A stretch of 64,000 nt of DNA from Streptomyces sp. HM190 (GCF_009857135.1 NZ_CP047318.1:4526001-4590000), one strand, 5' to 3'; positions 44,122-52,748 are shown, numbered from the stretch's first letter. Made by a program: numbers and translations. The notes: a model not told the origin generated them from the letters alone.

Positions 44122-45465
44122 ATGACCCCCGAACCCCACTCTCCCGTCCCGCCACCCGGGTGCCCCGCCCACGGCAGCGGACTGCCGGTGCCGCTGTACA
44201 CCACCGAGTACGCCGCCGACCCCCAGGCGTACTACGCGTACCTGCGGCACTTCGGCGCGACCGCGCCGGTCGAGATCGCCCCCGGTGTGGACGCGACCCT
44301 CGTCACCGACCACGCGACGGCGCTCCACCTGCTCCAGGATTCGACCAACTTCCGCAAGGACGCCCGGCGCTGGCGGGACGTCGCCGAGGGCAAGGTCGGC
44401 CCGGACAGCCCCGTCGTGCCGATGCTGGGCTACCGGCCCAACGCCATGTTCACCGACGGCGCGGAGCACGCCCGGCTGCGCCAGGCGATCACCGACACGC
44501 TGGCCCGCGTGGACTCCCGGCAGCTGACGGAGATGACCAAGCGCGCCTCCGACTACCTGATAGCCCAGGTCGCCGCGCGCGGCTCGGTCGACCTGATGAA
44601 CGACTACGTCAAGCAGCTGCCGCTGCTCGTGTTCAACGAGCTGTTCGGCTGCCCGGCGGATGTCGGCGACCGGGTCGTCTTCGGCATCTCCGGAGTCTTC
44701 GAGGGCGTCAACGCCGAGAAGGCCAACATGGTGCTGGGCCAGGCCGTGGGCGAGCTGGTGGCGCTGAAGCGGGCCCGGCCCGCCGAGGACGTCACCTCGC
44801 ACCTGATGCGGCACGAGGCGCGGCTGAGCGACGAGGAACTCGTCCACCAGCTGATCCTGCTGCTCGGCGCGGGCGCCGAACCGCTGCGCAACCTCATCGG
44901 CAACACCCTGCACCGGCTGCTCACCCACGACCGGTACGCCGACGGCGGCCTCATCGAGGAGGCCATCGACGACACGCTGTGGGAGAACCCGCCCATGGCG
45001 AACTACGCGCCGCACTACCCGGCCTCCGACCTGGAGTTCGCCGGGACGAAGATGCGCGCGGGCGACCTGGTGCTGGTCAGCATCACCGCCGCCAACACCG
45101 ACCCGGCGCTGGCGGCGGCCCGGCAGACCGGCGGCCGGCGCGCCCACCTCGCGTGGAGCGCGGGCCCGCACGCCTGCCCGTCGAAGGACCTCGCCCGGCT
45201 GGTCACCATGACGGCCATCGAGAACCTGCTGAACCGTCTGCACGACATCGAGCTGGCGGTGCCCGAGGACAGCCTGACCTGGCGGCCGGGCCCGTTCCAC
45301 CGCGCGCTCGCCGTGCTGCCGTGCCGTTTCACCCCGCAGGTCGTGCAGCGGCCCACCCCGCCGCGTGCGCAGGACTCCGCCCGGACCGACCACCAGGCGG
45401 CGGCCGGCCGCCGGACGGAGCGGCCGGGTGTCTGGAGCTCGTTCCTGACGTGGTTGAAGGGGTGA
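44122..45465 (+). CDS. CYP157-type cytochrome P450 of the conservon, lacking ExxR
   Basis: 447 residues, 14 bp after cvnD, as in conservons that end with P450 genes. The heme Cys lies in WSAGPHACPSKDLAR (Cys352). The I-helix reads GAGAEP (249-254) in place of AGxxT, and the K-helix has DDTLW (283-287) where almost every P450 has ExxR. Loss of ExxR is the published hallmark of the CYP157 family, so this is a family trait rather than decay. The I-helix change suggests altered oxygen activation. No CYP154 partner gene follows, unlike some conservons. The start has GGAG then AGAGCAGAC upstream. Confidence 0.92.
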   Translation: MTPEPHSPVPPPGCPAHGSGLPVPLYTTEYAADPQAYYAYLRHFGATAPVEIAPGVDATLVTDHATALHLLQDSTNFRKDARRWRDVAEGKVGPDSPVVPMLGYRPNAMFTDGAEHARLRQAITDTLARVDSRQLTEMTKRASDYLIAQVAARGSVDLMNDYVKQLPLLVFNELFGCPADVGDRVVFGISGVFEGVNAEKANMVLGQAVGELVALKRARPAEDVTSHLMRHEARLSDEELVHQLILLLGAGAEPLRNLIGNTLHRLLTHDRYADGGLIEEAIDDTLWENPPMANYAPHYPASDLEFAGTKMRAGDLVLVSITAANTDPALAAARQTGGRRAHLAWSAGPHACPSKDLARLVTMTAIENLLNRLHDIELAVPEDSLTWRPGPFHRALAVLPCRFTPQVVQRPTPPRAQDSARTDHQAAAGRRTERPGVWSSFLTWLKG

Positions 45466-45566
45466 TGCACGCAACAGGAGTAACTTCCAGACACTGCATG
45501 AAGATTCAACCTAAGGGGTAGTAACGCGGCGGCATTCGTGGTGACTAACGAAACAAGGGAGGTGTC

Positions 45567-45758
45567 GTGGACCACGTTTCCGACGACGCCGCTGCTCGAC
45601 CTTCCGCCGCACACCACCGCTCCCGACGGCACGGTCCCCTGGGGAGCGAAGGCTCCCCCGGGGACGTGACCGACCGTCAGTTACCGCACGACGAGATACC
45701 CGCCGAGGTCGGCGGGTATCTTTCTGTGTCCCCCCGGACCCCGGGGGGACTGTCGTGA
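45567..45758 (+). CDS. Possible leader ORF coupled to the prenyltransferase gene
   Basis: A 63-codon ORF starts at GTG 45567 behind a good AAGGGAGGT site and ends with TGA inside the GTGA at the prenyltransferase start, the overlap expected for translational coupling. The product (MDHVSDDAAARPSAAHHRSRR ...) has no recognised family. Third-position GC is lower than in neighbouring genes, and it contains a TTA codon, which would make it depend on the bldA tRNA. Both hairpins described at 45694-45748 lie within it. A second short ORF (45538-45669, two Trp codons) overlaps in another frame. The coding nature is unproven. Confidence 0.35.
   Translation: MDHVSDDAAARPSAAHHRSRRHGPLGSEGSPGDVTDRQLPHDEIPAEVGGYLSVSPRTPGGLS
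45694..45748 (+). promoter_or_regulatory. Attenuator-like hairpins in front of the prenyltransferase gene
   Basis: AGATACCCGCCGA (45694-45706) pairs with TCGGCGGGTATCT (45709-45721), followed by TTCTGTG, giving a terminator-like 13-bp hairpin upstream of iptA. A second GC hairpin of CCCCCCGG-type arms (about 45730-45748) covers the GGGGGGAC that must serve as the ribosome site. Together they could end the conservon transcript or regulate iptA-tnaA by attenuation and translation control. Confidence 0.5.
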
Positions 45759-46927
45759 GCGGGCCCGGCGCCGTGGAGGCGCGGGCGACGACCACGCTCG
45801 GCGGTCTCGTGACGGGCCAGTTGCTGCGGTTGTGCCAGGTGGCGGGGATCGACGAGGCCGCCGCCGAGACCTACGCGCGGGTGCTGACCGACGCGTTGGC
45901 CGGGGTGGCCGAACGGTCCCTGGACCTGCCGCCCCCCGCCTGGACGTTCCTCTCCGACGACTCCACCCCGGTGGAGTTCTCGCTGTCGTTCCTCCCGGAC
46001 GGGCCCCCGGCCCTGCGGGTGCTGCTGGAACCGGGCAGCGGGGCCGGGAGCCTGCGGGACAACGGCCGGGCCGGGCTGGCGGTCGTCCGCTCCATGGCGG
46101 ACCGCTGGGGCTTCGACACCGGCCAACTGGACCTGCTGGAGGACCTGTTCCTCCCGGACGACCCCGAGGGCCCGCTGGCCCTGTGGATCGCGCTGGAACT
46201 GCGGCCCGGCGGTGTCCCCAAGGTGAAGGTGTATCTCAACCCGGCGGCGCGCGGCGCCGACCGGGCCGCCGGGACGGTGCGGGAGGCGCTGGACAGACTC
46301 GGCCACCGGGAGGCGTACGACACTCTGCCCCCCGGCGACGGCCACCCGTTCCTCGCCCTCGACCTCGGCGACTGGCAGGCGCCCCGCGTGAAGGTGTACG
46401 TCACCCACCGCGACCTGCGGGTGTCCGACGCGGGCGGGCTGTCCCGGATGGGCAACGGCCCCGACACCGAGCTGCTGGAAGGTTTCCTCCGGCAGACCGG
46501 CGGCTACGACGACGGGACGCCGGGCCCCGAGGCGCGGTTCGACCGGCGGCCCGTCCTGACCTGCCACTCCTTCACCCGGACGACGGGCGGGCCCACCGGC
46601 TTCACCCTGCACGTCCCCATCCGGGGCTACGTCCCGCACGACGGGGTGGCCCTCGACCGGACCGCGGCCGTCCTCGCCCGTCACGGCGTCGACCCCGCCG
46701 TACTCGAACGGGCGCTGGCCGCCGTCACACCCCGCGCACCGCGGGACGGGCGGGGACTCCTCGCGTACGTGGCGCTGGCCCACGAACAGGGCAGACCGCC
46801 GCGCGTGACGACGTACATCTCCTCGGAGGCGTACGAGGTCCTGCCGCCGGTCTCCCCGCCGCCCCTGCAGCGGGCGGCGTCCGGGACGGCACGCGAGCCG
46901 GTACCCGGCACCTCAGCCATCAGTTGA
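45755..46927 (+). CDS. iptA: Aromatic prenyltransferase, tryptophan dimethylallyltransferase type (IptA-like)
   Basis: 390 residues of the DMATS/ABBA-fold prenyltransferase family: TPVEFSLSF (Glu expected to bind the indole NH), ALRVLLEP, PKVKVYLNPAARG and PRVKVYVTHRD (Lys/Tyr shield around the diphosphate), TCHSFTRTTGGPTGFTLHVPIRGYV and GLLAYVALAHEQGRPPRVTTYISSEAY. It should transfer a dimethylallyl group from DMAPP to L-tryptophan or an indole. Pairing with a tryptophanase gene 39 bp downstream matches the known Streptomyces iptA-tnaA pair that makes prenylated indoles. The flavin monooxygenase gene found in other such loci is absent here. The GTG start overlaps the leader ORF stop. Confidence 0.88.
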   Translation: MSGPGAVEARATTTLGGLVTGQLLRLCQVAGIDEAAAETYARVLTDALAGVAERSLDLPPPAWTFLSDDSTPVEFSLSFLPDGPPALRVLLEPGSGAGSLRDNGRAGLAVVRSMADRWGFDTGQLDLLEDLFLPDDPEGPLALWIALELRPGGVPKVKVYLNPAARGADRAAGTVREALDRLGHREAYDTLPPGDGHPFLALDLGDWQAPRVKVYVTHRDLRVSDAGGLSRMGNGPDTELLEGFLRQTGGYDDGTPGPEARFDRRPVLTCHSFTRTTGGPTGFTLHVPIRGYVPHDGVALDRTAAVLARHGVDPAVLERALAAVTPRAPRDGRGLLAYVALAHEQGRPPRVTTYISSEAYEVLPPVSPPPLQRAASGTAREPVPGTSAIS

Positions 46928-46966
46928 GTCCACCGAGCACACAGAGCAACAGGAGCACAGACCACA

Positions 46967-48337
46967 GTGGAGCCCTACCGCATCAAAGTCGTCGAGCCGC
47001 TCGCCCTCACCACCCGTGAGCAGCGCGAGGAGGCGCTGAAACGGGTGGACTACAACCTCTTCGACCTGCGGGCCGACGAGGTGACCATCGACCTGCTCAG
47101 CGACTCGGGCACCGGAGCCATCTCCGCCGCCCAGCTCGCCGCCGGGATGGAGGGCGACGAGTCCTACGCCGGCTCGCGCTCCTTCTACCGCTTCCACGAG
47201 ACCGTGACGGAGCTGACCGGCTTCCCGCACATCCTCCCCGCCCACCAGGGGCGCGCCGCCGAACGCATCCTGTTCTCGACGCTCCTCGAACCGGGCGGCA
47301 TCGTGCTGGCCAACACCCACTTCGACACCACCCGCGCCAACGTCGAACTCTCCGGCTGTCAGGCTCATGACCTGCCGTGCCCGGAGGCCAAGGACCTCGA
47401 CAGCGAGCAGCCGTTCAAGGGCAACATCGACCTCGACGCGCTGCGGACCTGGCTGGAGGGACCGGACGCCTCCCGGGTGCGCGTCGTCGTCATGACGATC
47501 ACCAACAACGGCGGCGGCGGACAGCCCGTCTCCATGGAGAACCTCAAGGCCACCGCCGCGCTCTGCCGCCGCCACGGCGTCCCCATGATCCTGGACGCCG
47601 CCCGGTTCGCCGAGAACGCCTGGCTGGTGACCCGCCACGAGGCCGCCTACGCCGGACACACCCCGCGCCAGGTCGCCGAGGAGGCGTTCCGCCTCGCCGA
47701 CGGCTGTGTGATGAGCGCGAAGAAGGACGCCATCGTCCACATCGGCGGCTTCATCGGCCTCAACGACCCCGTGCTCGCCGAGAAGTGCGAACGGCTCCTC
47801 ATCGCCACCGAGGGCTTCGCCACCTACGGCGGACTCGCCGGCCGTGACCTCGACATGATGGCCGTGGGCCTGCTGGAGGTGACCGAGCCCAGCTATCTCG
47901 CCGAGCGGGCCGAGGTCGCCGCCCACCTCGCCGGCCGGGTCCGCGCGGCGGGCGTCGACATCCTCGAACCGCCGGGCCTGCACGCCCTCTACCTCAACGC
48001 CGGGCGGCTGCTGCCGCACATACCGCCCCACAACTACCCGGGCCACGCCCTCGCCTGCCGCCTCTACCTCGAAGGCGGGATCCGGTCGGCGGAACTCGGG
48101 TCGCTGTACCTCGGTGAGGAGGACGAGGACGGCAACCCGGTCAAGAGCGCGCCGTACGAGCTGGTGCGGCTGGCGCTGCCGCGCCGGGTGTACACGCGCA
48201 GCCACTACGACCACGTCGGCCGCACCCTGGAGAAGATCGCCAAGGACGCCGGGTCGGTGCACGGCTTCCGGATCGTGGAGCAGTCGCCGATCCTGCGGCA
48301 CTTCCGCGCGAAGCTGCGGCCGGTGACCACCGGCTGA
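46967..48337 (+). CDS. tnaA: Tryptophanase
   Basis: 456 residues; PLP-dependent lyase converting tryptophan (here probably dimethylallyl-tryptophan) to the indole, pyruvate and ammonia. Family blocks are intact: SDSGTGAIS, GDESYAGSRSFYRF, LPAHQGRAAERIL, TITNNGGGGQPVSMENL, DAARFAENAW and the Schiff-base SAKKDA (Lys253), then GLAGRDLDMMAVGL and RLALPRRVYTRSHYDHV. The GTG start has AGGAG 11 nt upstream. It follows the prenyltransferase as a two-gene operon, so its likely job is to release a prenylated indole. Confidence 0.94.
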   Translation: MEPYRIKVVEPLALTTREQREEALKRVDYNLFDLRADEVTIDLLSDSGTGAISAAQLAAGMEGDESYAGSRSFYRFHETVTELTGFPHILPAHQGRAAERILFSTLLEPGGIVLANTHFDTTRANVELSGCQAHDLPCPEAKDLDSEQPFKGNIDLDALRTWLEGPDASRVRVVVMTITNNGGGGQPVSMENLKATAALCRRHGVPMILDAARFAENAWLVTRHEAAYAGHTPRQVAEEAFRLADGCVMSAKKDAIVHIGGFIGLNDPVLAEKCERLLIATEGFATYGGLAGRDLDMMAVGLLEVTEPSYLAERAEVAAHLAGRVRAAGVDILEPPGLHALYLNAGRLLPHIPPHNYPGHALACRLYLEGGIRSAELGSLYLGEEDEDGNPVKSAPYELVRLALPRRVYTRSHYDHVGRTLEKIAKDAGSVHGFRIVEQSPILRHFRAKLRPVTTG

Positions 48338-48364
48338 CGGCCGGTCCCCGGACCGCCGCGGCAC

Positions 48365-48401
48365 GACGCGACCCCGGGCCCGACGGGCCCGGGGTCGCGT
48401 C
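48365..48401. terminator. Bidirectional terminator after tnaA
   Basis: A perfect 17-bp stem beginning GACGCGACCCCGGGCCC with a GAC loop lies between the converging tnaA and TerB-family genes, 28 bp after the tnaA stop. Confidence 0.85.
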
Positions 48402-48430
48402 ATGCCCGGGGGCCCGGCACGGGCGCACCG

Positions 48431-49033
48431 TCAGAGGCCGAACTCCTGCGTGGGCAGCCCGAGCACCCCGCACGCCTCGCGCAGGACCTGCTCCTCGGCC
48501 GGCGCGATGTACCCGTCGGCGCCCGCGACGACGAAGCCGGTCTGGACGACCGCGCGGGCCTCCTGCGGCTTCTTCGCCGCCTTGGCGATCTCCTGGAGGA
48601 CGGCCGCCTTGCCCTGCTGGAAGTTGAACGACAGCTGGTCCACGTGCTTGTTGAACCGCTGCCGCAGCTGGTCCGCGGGGAAGTTCTGCAGCACGTCGTT
48701 GTTCAGGATCAGCGACTCCACGTGCTGCCGCTCGGCCGGGTCGACCGTGCCGTCGGCGGCGGCGACCAGCGCGCACATGGCCATGCTCGCGTCACGGTAG
48801 GCACCGCTCTTCAGCTCCGTCTTCAACGAGGTCAGCTGGGACTTGAGGGCGCTGACCAGCTGGGCCTTCGAACCACCGGACGCGCCCGGCCGTCCGTGCC
48901 CCTGACCGTACGCCTGGCCCGGGGCGTGGCCGTGCCCCTGGCCTTGTCCCTGACCCGTGCCGCCGAGGCCCCGTGACTGTGCCTGCTGCTGCAGCCCCTT
49001 GGCCTGGTCCTTGATCCGATCCCACATCGCCAT
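48431..49033 (-). CDS. TerB-family (tellurite-resistance fold) protein
   Basis: 200 residues. A basic N-terminus (MAMWDRIKDQAKGLQQQAQSRG) leads to a Gly/Gln/His repeat linker (GQGQGQGHGHAPGQAYGQGHGRPG) and a C-terminal TerB domain (about 75-200): ASMAMCALVAAADGTVDPAERQHVESLI and ARAVVQTGFVVAGADGYIAPAEEQVLREACGVLGLP, two EF-like DGxVDPAE/DGYIAPAEE metal loops. TerB proteins belong to calcium-dependent stress networks. Most ter genes are absent here, so it is a stand-alone member. GAGGTGG precedes the ATG at 49033; the ATG at 49027 is an alternative. Confidence 0.88.
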   Translation of the reverse strand: MAMWDRIKDQAKGLQQQAQSRGLGGTGQGQGQGHGHAPGQAYGQGHGRPGASGGSKAQLVSALKSQLTSLKTELKSGAYRDASMAMCALVAAADGTVDPAERQHVESLILNNDVLQNFPADQLRQRFNKHVDQLSFNFQQGKAAVLQEIAKAAKKPQEARAVVQTGFVVAGADGYIAPAEEQVLREACGVLGLPTQEFGL

Positions 49034-49145
49034 CCGTGCCACCTCGGCTTCAGCCCATGTCGTCCAGCGTCCGCGCACGTTCCACGCGTCACCCTGCCAA
49101 CGGCTGCCGCCCCCCGTGAAGTTCCGCCGCCCCTCCGGCGCCGGG

Positions 49146-49718
49146 TCAGCGCCGCGGGCCCGCGAGCGCGTAGAGCGCGGTGCCGAGCGCCGCGAGGGTC
49201 AGCGCCGTCCAGGTCGCGGCGGGGGTGCCCGGCGGCAGGAGCAGCCAGCCGGCCACCTCCTCGGGCACGCCCTCCGGGGACGGCGCGACCATCGAGACGG
49301 ACAGCCAGGCGACGGGCGGCGTCCACGCGTACCGCGCGCCGAACACCGCCGCCCCGGCCGCGGCCAGCCCCGTCAGCCCGGCCGCGTCGCGGACCAGGAA
49401 CCCGGCGGGCGCCAGGTCCTCGCCGAGCACCCCCGGCACCAGCGGCATCGCGCAGACGACCAGGCCGATCAGCAGCACGTGCGCCGTGCGGCGGACCCTC
49501 CACCGGACCGCGGCCGTCCGGTCCAGCGCCACGTCCTGCCCGCCGAGCCCGACGGAGGCCACCGTCGCGCCCGCGGCGAGCGCCAGCACCGGCAGCAGGG
49601 GCGCGCTGCGCGCGTCGCCGCTCCCGGCGAGCGCCCACACCGCGACCGTGCCGATCAGCATCGCGGCCAGGGCGGCGGGCACCTGGCGGGACCGCGCGTA
49701 CAGCGTCAGCCACCTCAT
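49146..49718 (-). CDS. Membrane protein, last gene of the sigma-ABC operon
   Basis: 190 residues with five or six hydrophobic segments (AALAAMLIGTVAVWALAG; APLLPVLALAAGATVASVGL; HVLLIGLVVCAMPLVPGVLG; AAGLTGLAAAGAAVFGARYA; TWTALTLAALGTALYALAG). It probably forms part of the ABC-2-type export complex with the permease upstream, whose stop it overlaps (ATGA). No family beyond membrane protein can be named. Confidence 0.8.
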   Translation of the reverse strand: MRWLTLYARSRQVPAALAAMLIGTVAVWALAGSGDARSAPLLPVLALAAGATVASVGLGGQDVALDRTAAVRWRVRRTAHVLLIGLVVCAMPLVPGVLGEDLAPAGFLVRDAAGLTGLAAAGAAVFGARYAWTPPVAWLSVSMVAPSPEGVPEEVAGWLLLPPGTPAATWTALTLAALGTALYALAGPRR

Positions 49719-51094
49719 CCGGACGCACCGCCGTCCAGCACCGTCAGCACGTCGCCCCCGCAGGACATCGCCTCGGCGTGGGCCGCCCTGATCCGCGCGA
49801 CCTGCTCGGACCAGCGCAGCCCTTCCAGCTCCTGGAACACCGGTCGGGCCGTGCCGAGCTGCTCGGCCGGGGAGTGCACGGTGCCGCGGATCGGCTCCAG
49901 CGTCCCGAGGGCCCAGCCCGCCACCACGCTCTGCGCGGCGATCTCGCCCAGCGTGCCGCTCTCCTGCTGGCTGCGCGCGAAGCAGGTCGGCGCGATGCCC
50001 TGTCCGACGAGCGCCCGGGTCAGCTCCTCGCCCGTGGCGCGGGCGAGGGCGTCGTCGTCGAAGTCGACGAACACGGTCGTACGGGACCGCTCGGGCTGTT
50101 CGAGGAGTCCCCGCGGGGCGGTGGTCTCCCGGACGGTCGTGGGCGCCCGGTCGCCGAGTGCGTCGTGCAGCAGGCCGAGCGCCTTGCGGCCGGGGCCCGC
50201 GAGCCCCGCCAGGCGCGCCTCGTGGACCCGGGCCACGCACACCGGCCCGTCGCACACCTGCGCGGCGGCGGCCCGGTCGACGACGTACGTCCGGCGCGGG
50301 TCGGACGGCAGCACGAGCAGCGCGATCGCCGCGCCCGCCACCACCGGGGCGAGGGCGAGCAGCCGGGTGCGCGGGGTCGCGGCGAGCAGCAGCGCGAAGC
50401 CCGTCGCGGCCATGCCGAGCAGCCAGGCCGTCTGGCCGGCGTGCACCCGGCCGGACAGGGTGAGCAGGACCTCCCGCACGTCCGCCACCGACGGCGACAG
50501 CAGCGTCAGCCGGTTCGGCAGGTTCGACGACGGCACCGCCGAGTCGGACCACTGGCGTACGAAGGCGGTGAACAGGAAGGCGGCCACGGCCAGCGCCGGC
50601 GGGGTGAGCGGGGACGGCAGGGCCCGCCCGATCCCCATGCCGAGGACGGCGCCCGCGATCAGGGAGAACCCGCCGACGAGCGAGATCGGCAGCCAGCCCG
50701 CGTGGTGGTACCAGGCGTGGGCGAGGACCTGGCCCGCGCCCTGGAGGACGAGGAGACCGTAGGCCAGGGCCAGGGTGAGGGAGAGCGCGCCCGCCGTCAC
50801 CGCCGCGCGGTGCCGGATGGGCCGCGGCGTGCTCGCCAGCAGCTCCGACACCTTCGAACGGTGGTCGCGCAGCCCCTGGAGCGCCCCGAGCGCCACGGCG
50901 AGCGGCCACAGGAAGAGCAGCAGGGTACGGGTCCACAGGGCCATGGACGTCCACTGCGCCGTCCACAGCGCGCTGCCCTTCCACCACGGCCCGCTCAGCA
51001 GGTACAGGAACCCCAGTGTGGTCACCAGGATCACGGCGCCGGCCCACGGGGCCACCGACCGCCGCAGCTCCATGCGCAGGACACGGCCGTTCAC
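49715..51094 (-). CDS. ABC-2-type membrane protein of the sigma-ABC operon
   Basis: 459 residues. Six or so membrane helices fill the first 290 residues (APWAGAVILVTTLGFLYLLSG; TRTLLLFLWPLAVALGAL; RAAVTAGALSLTLALAYGLLVL; LPISLVGGFSLIAGAVLGMGIG; PPALAVAAFLFTAFVRQW; LGMAATGFALLLAA), followed by a soluble extracytoplasmic part (about 300-459) with cysteines (VCDGPVCVARVHE, CFARS, CGGDV). The start GTG overlaps the ATPase stop by GTGA, so the pair is coupled. It is likely the membrane half of an export ATPase. The soluble tail is unusual for ABC-2 permeases and could bind a substrate. Confidence 0.82.
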   Translation of the reverse strand: MNGRVLRMELRRSVAPWAGAVILVTTLGFLYLLSGPWWKGSALWTAQWTSMALWTRTLLLFLWPLAVALGALQGLRDHRSKVSELLASTPRPIRHRAAVTAGALSLTLALAYGLLVLQGAGQVLAHAWYHHAGWLPISLVGGFSLIAGAVLGMGIGRALPSPLTPPALAVAAFLFTAFVRQWSDSAVPSSNLPNRLTLLSPSVADVREVLLTLSGRVHAGQTAWLLGMAATGFALLLAATPRTRLLALAPVVAGAAIALLVLPSDPRRTYVVDRAAAAQVCDGPVCVARVHEARLAGLAGPGRKALGLLHDALGDRAPTTVRETTAPRGLLEQPERSRTTVFVDFDDDALARATGEELTRALVGQGIAPTCFARSQQESGTLGEIAAQSVVAGWALGTLEPIRGTVHSPAEQLGTARPVFQELEGLRWSEQVARIRAAHAEAMSCGGDVLTVLDGGASG

Positions 51095-51897
51095 CAGGCG
51101 CCCCTCTCCCCGGCGGAGCCCTGCAGCAGCGCCGCGTAGCCGCGCTCCAGCGGACTGTCGCCCACATGCTCGGGGCCGCCCGCGGCGGCCAGTTCGTCGG
51201 GGGTGCCCTGGAAGACCAGCCGGCCCTCCGCGAACAGCACCACGTCCGTGCAGGCGGCGGCGACGTCCTCCACCAGATGTGTGGAGACCACGACACAGGT
51301 GTCCGTGCCCAGCTCCTGGAGCAGCTGCCGGAACCGCACCCGCTGCGCCGGGTCGAGGCCGGCCGTCGGCTCGTCCAGCAGCAGGAGGGCCGGGTCGTTG
51401 ACGATGGCCTGGGCGATACCGGCCCGGCGCACCATGCCGCCCGACAGCGCCTTCATCCGCTCGTCGGCGCGGTCCGCGAGCCCCACCCGCTCCACGGCAC
51501 GCTGCACGGCCGCCGGGATGTCCGCCTTGGGCACCTCCTTCAGCCACGCCATGTACTCGACGAACTCGCGCACCGTGAACCGCTTGTAGTAGCCGAACTC
51601 CTGCGGCAGATAGCCGATCCGGCGGCGCAGCGCGCGGTGCTCGCCCCGGCCGTCGACGGACTCGCCGAGCAGCTCCAGGGTGCCCCCGGCGGGGCGCAGC
51701 ACGGTCGCCAGCGCCCGGATGAGGGTGGTCTTGCCCGCTCCGTTCGGCCCCAGGAGGCCGTGCACGCCGGTGCCCAGCGACAGGTCGAGCCCGTCGACGG
51801 CCATGCGTGTGCGGCCCGCTCTGACCCTCAGCCCGTCGGCCCGGATCTCCCAGGCGTAGGCCGTGGGCGCGATGTCGGCCGCGCTCACCGTGGACAT
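51091..51897 (-). CDS. ABC transporter ATP-binding protein
   Basis: 268 residues with all ABC motifs: Walker A GPNGAGKTT, Q-loop YLPQEFGYYKRFTVREFVEYMAWLK, signature LSGGMVRR (G in place of the usual Q), Walker B LLLLDEPTAGLDP and switch STHLVED. The style matches multidrug/antibiotic-type export ATPases. The ATG at 51897 has AAAGGA upstream; an ATG at 51921 overlaps the anti-sigma stop (ATGA) and would add eight residues. It works with the two membrane proteins downstream. Confidence 0.92.
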   Translation of the reverse strand: MSTVSAADIAPTAYAWEIRADGLRVRAGRTRMAVDGLDLSLGTGVHGLLGPNGAGKTTLIRALATVLRPAGGTLELLGESVDGRGEHRALRRRIGYLPQEFGYYKRFTVREFVEYMAWLKEVPKADIPAAVQRAVERVGLADRADERMKALSGGMVRRAGIAQAIVNDPALLLLDEPTAGLDPAQRVRFRQLLQELGTDTCVVVSTHLVEDVAAACTDVVLFAEGRLVFQGTPDELAAAGGPEHVGDSPLERGYAALLQGSAGERGAW

Positions 51898-51917
51898 GTG
51901 GTGGTCCTTTCCGATGG

Positions 51918-52748
51918 TCATCGATGGGCTCCCAGCACGGAGTACGCGCCCCTGCGGGCGATCACGACTCCGAGGCCGAGGGCGAGGATCAGTCCCCACA
52001 CGGGCAGTCCGTCCGTGCGCAGCGCGGCGGCGGTACGGCCGTCGGCGAGGGTCGGCGCGACGATCACGGCGGCCCACACCGCCACCAGCGAGACGGCGGC
52101 GCGGGTCACGCCGACCACCCCGCCGAGCGCCAGCGTGGCCGTGGTGAAGGCCAGGCAGGGCAGCAGCCACTGGGCCACCATCACGCCCGTCGCCCAGCCG
52201 CCCACCAGCAGCGCGGGCAGCACCGCCGCGAGCACGGCCACGGTCCGCCGCAGCACCAGCTGGAGCCCGGCCCGGGGGACCGAGGCCGTCAGCTCGTACG
52301 CGGGGTCCAGGCCGCGCGCCCACGAGGCGGCGACGCCGAGCACGGGCAGCACCGGGGCGAGCAGCAGCACCGGGGAGATCCCGGAGGATCCCGGTCCCGG
52401 GCTGCCGCCGAGGAGGTCGAGCAGCAGGGCCGCGAGCGTCACCGCGGCGGCCATGGCGAGCCACGGCACCATCGCGGGGGTCGCCCACCGCGACAGCCAT
52501 GCCGGCCGGCGCCGCCGGCGGGGCGGCGCGGGTGCCGCCGCCACCTGCGGTTCGAGGCCCGACCAGACGGCGTCGACCAGGGACGCCACGGCGGGCACCC
52601 CGGCGCCGACGGCGGCCGTCAGCCGGTCCCGGCAGACCGGGCACACCTCCAGATGGGCCTCCACGGCCCACACCTCGTCGTCGGAGAGGCCGGTGGCGCC
52701 GCGCGCGTAGGCCTCGATGGTCCGCGCCGACGCGTGTTCCACGCTCAT
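51918..52748 (-). CDS. Zinc-finger anti-sigma factor, multi-pass membrane
   Basis: 276 residues. The N-terminus carries a zf-HC2 motif (AHLEVCPVCRDRL), the ZAS signature of anti-sigma factors. A basic linker (PPRRRRRPAWLSR) then leads into six hydrophobic helices, more than the single pass usual for such proteins, with low similarity to ABC-type membrane parts. The start overlaps the sigma gene stop by ATGA. It is predicted to hold the sigma factor inactive at the membrane until a signal, possibly sensed by the membrane part or relayed by the ABC system, frees it. Confidence 0.88.
   Translation of the reverse strand: MSVEHASARTIEAYARGATGLSDDEVWAVEAHLEVCPVCRDRLTAAVGAGVPAVASLVDAVWSGLEPQVAAAPAPPRRRRRPAWLSRWATPAMVPWLAMAAAVTLAALLLDLLGGSPGPGSSGISPVLLLAPVLPVLGVAASWARGLDPAYELTASVPRAGLQLVLRRTVAVLAAVLPALLVGGWATGVMVAQWLLPCLAFTTATLALGGVVGVTRAAVSLVAVWAAVIVAPTLADGRTAAALRTDGLPVWGLILALGLGVVIARRGAYSVLGAHR

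Noticed and set aside
44122..45465. Conservon P450 as a pseudogene because ExxR is missing
   Set aside because: Loss of ExxR is a known property of the CYP157 family; the frame is intact and the heme Cys is kept.
45538..45669. tnaC-type leader peptide before the tryptophanase operon
   Set aside because: It has two Trp codons but no good ribosome site, no TnaC-like sequence, and it lies before the prenyltransferase rather than tnaA. Kept only as part of the leader finding.
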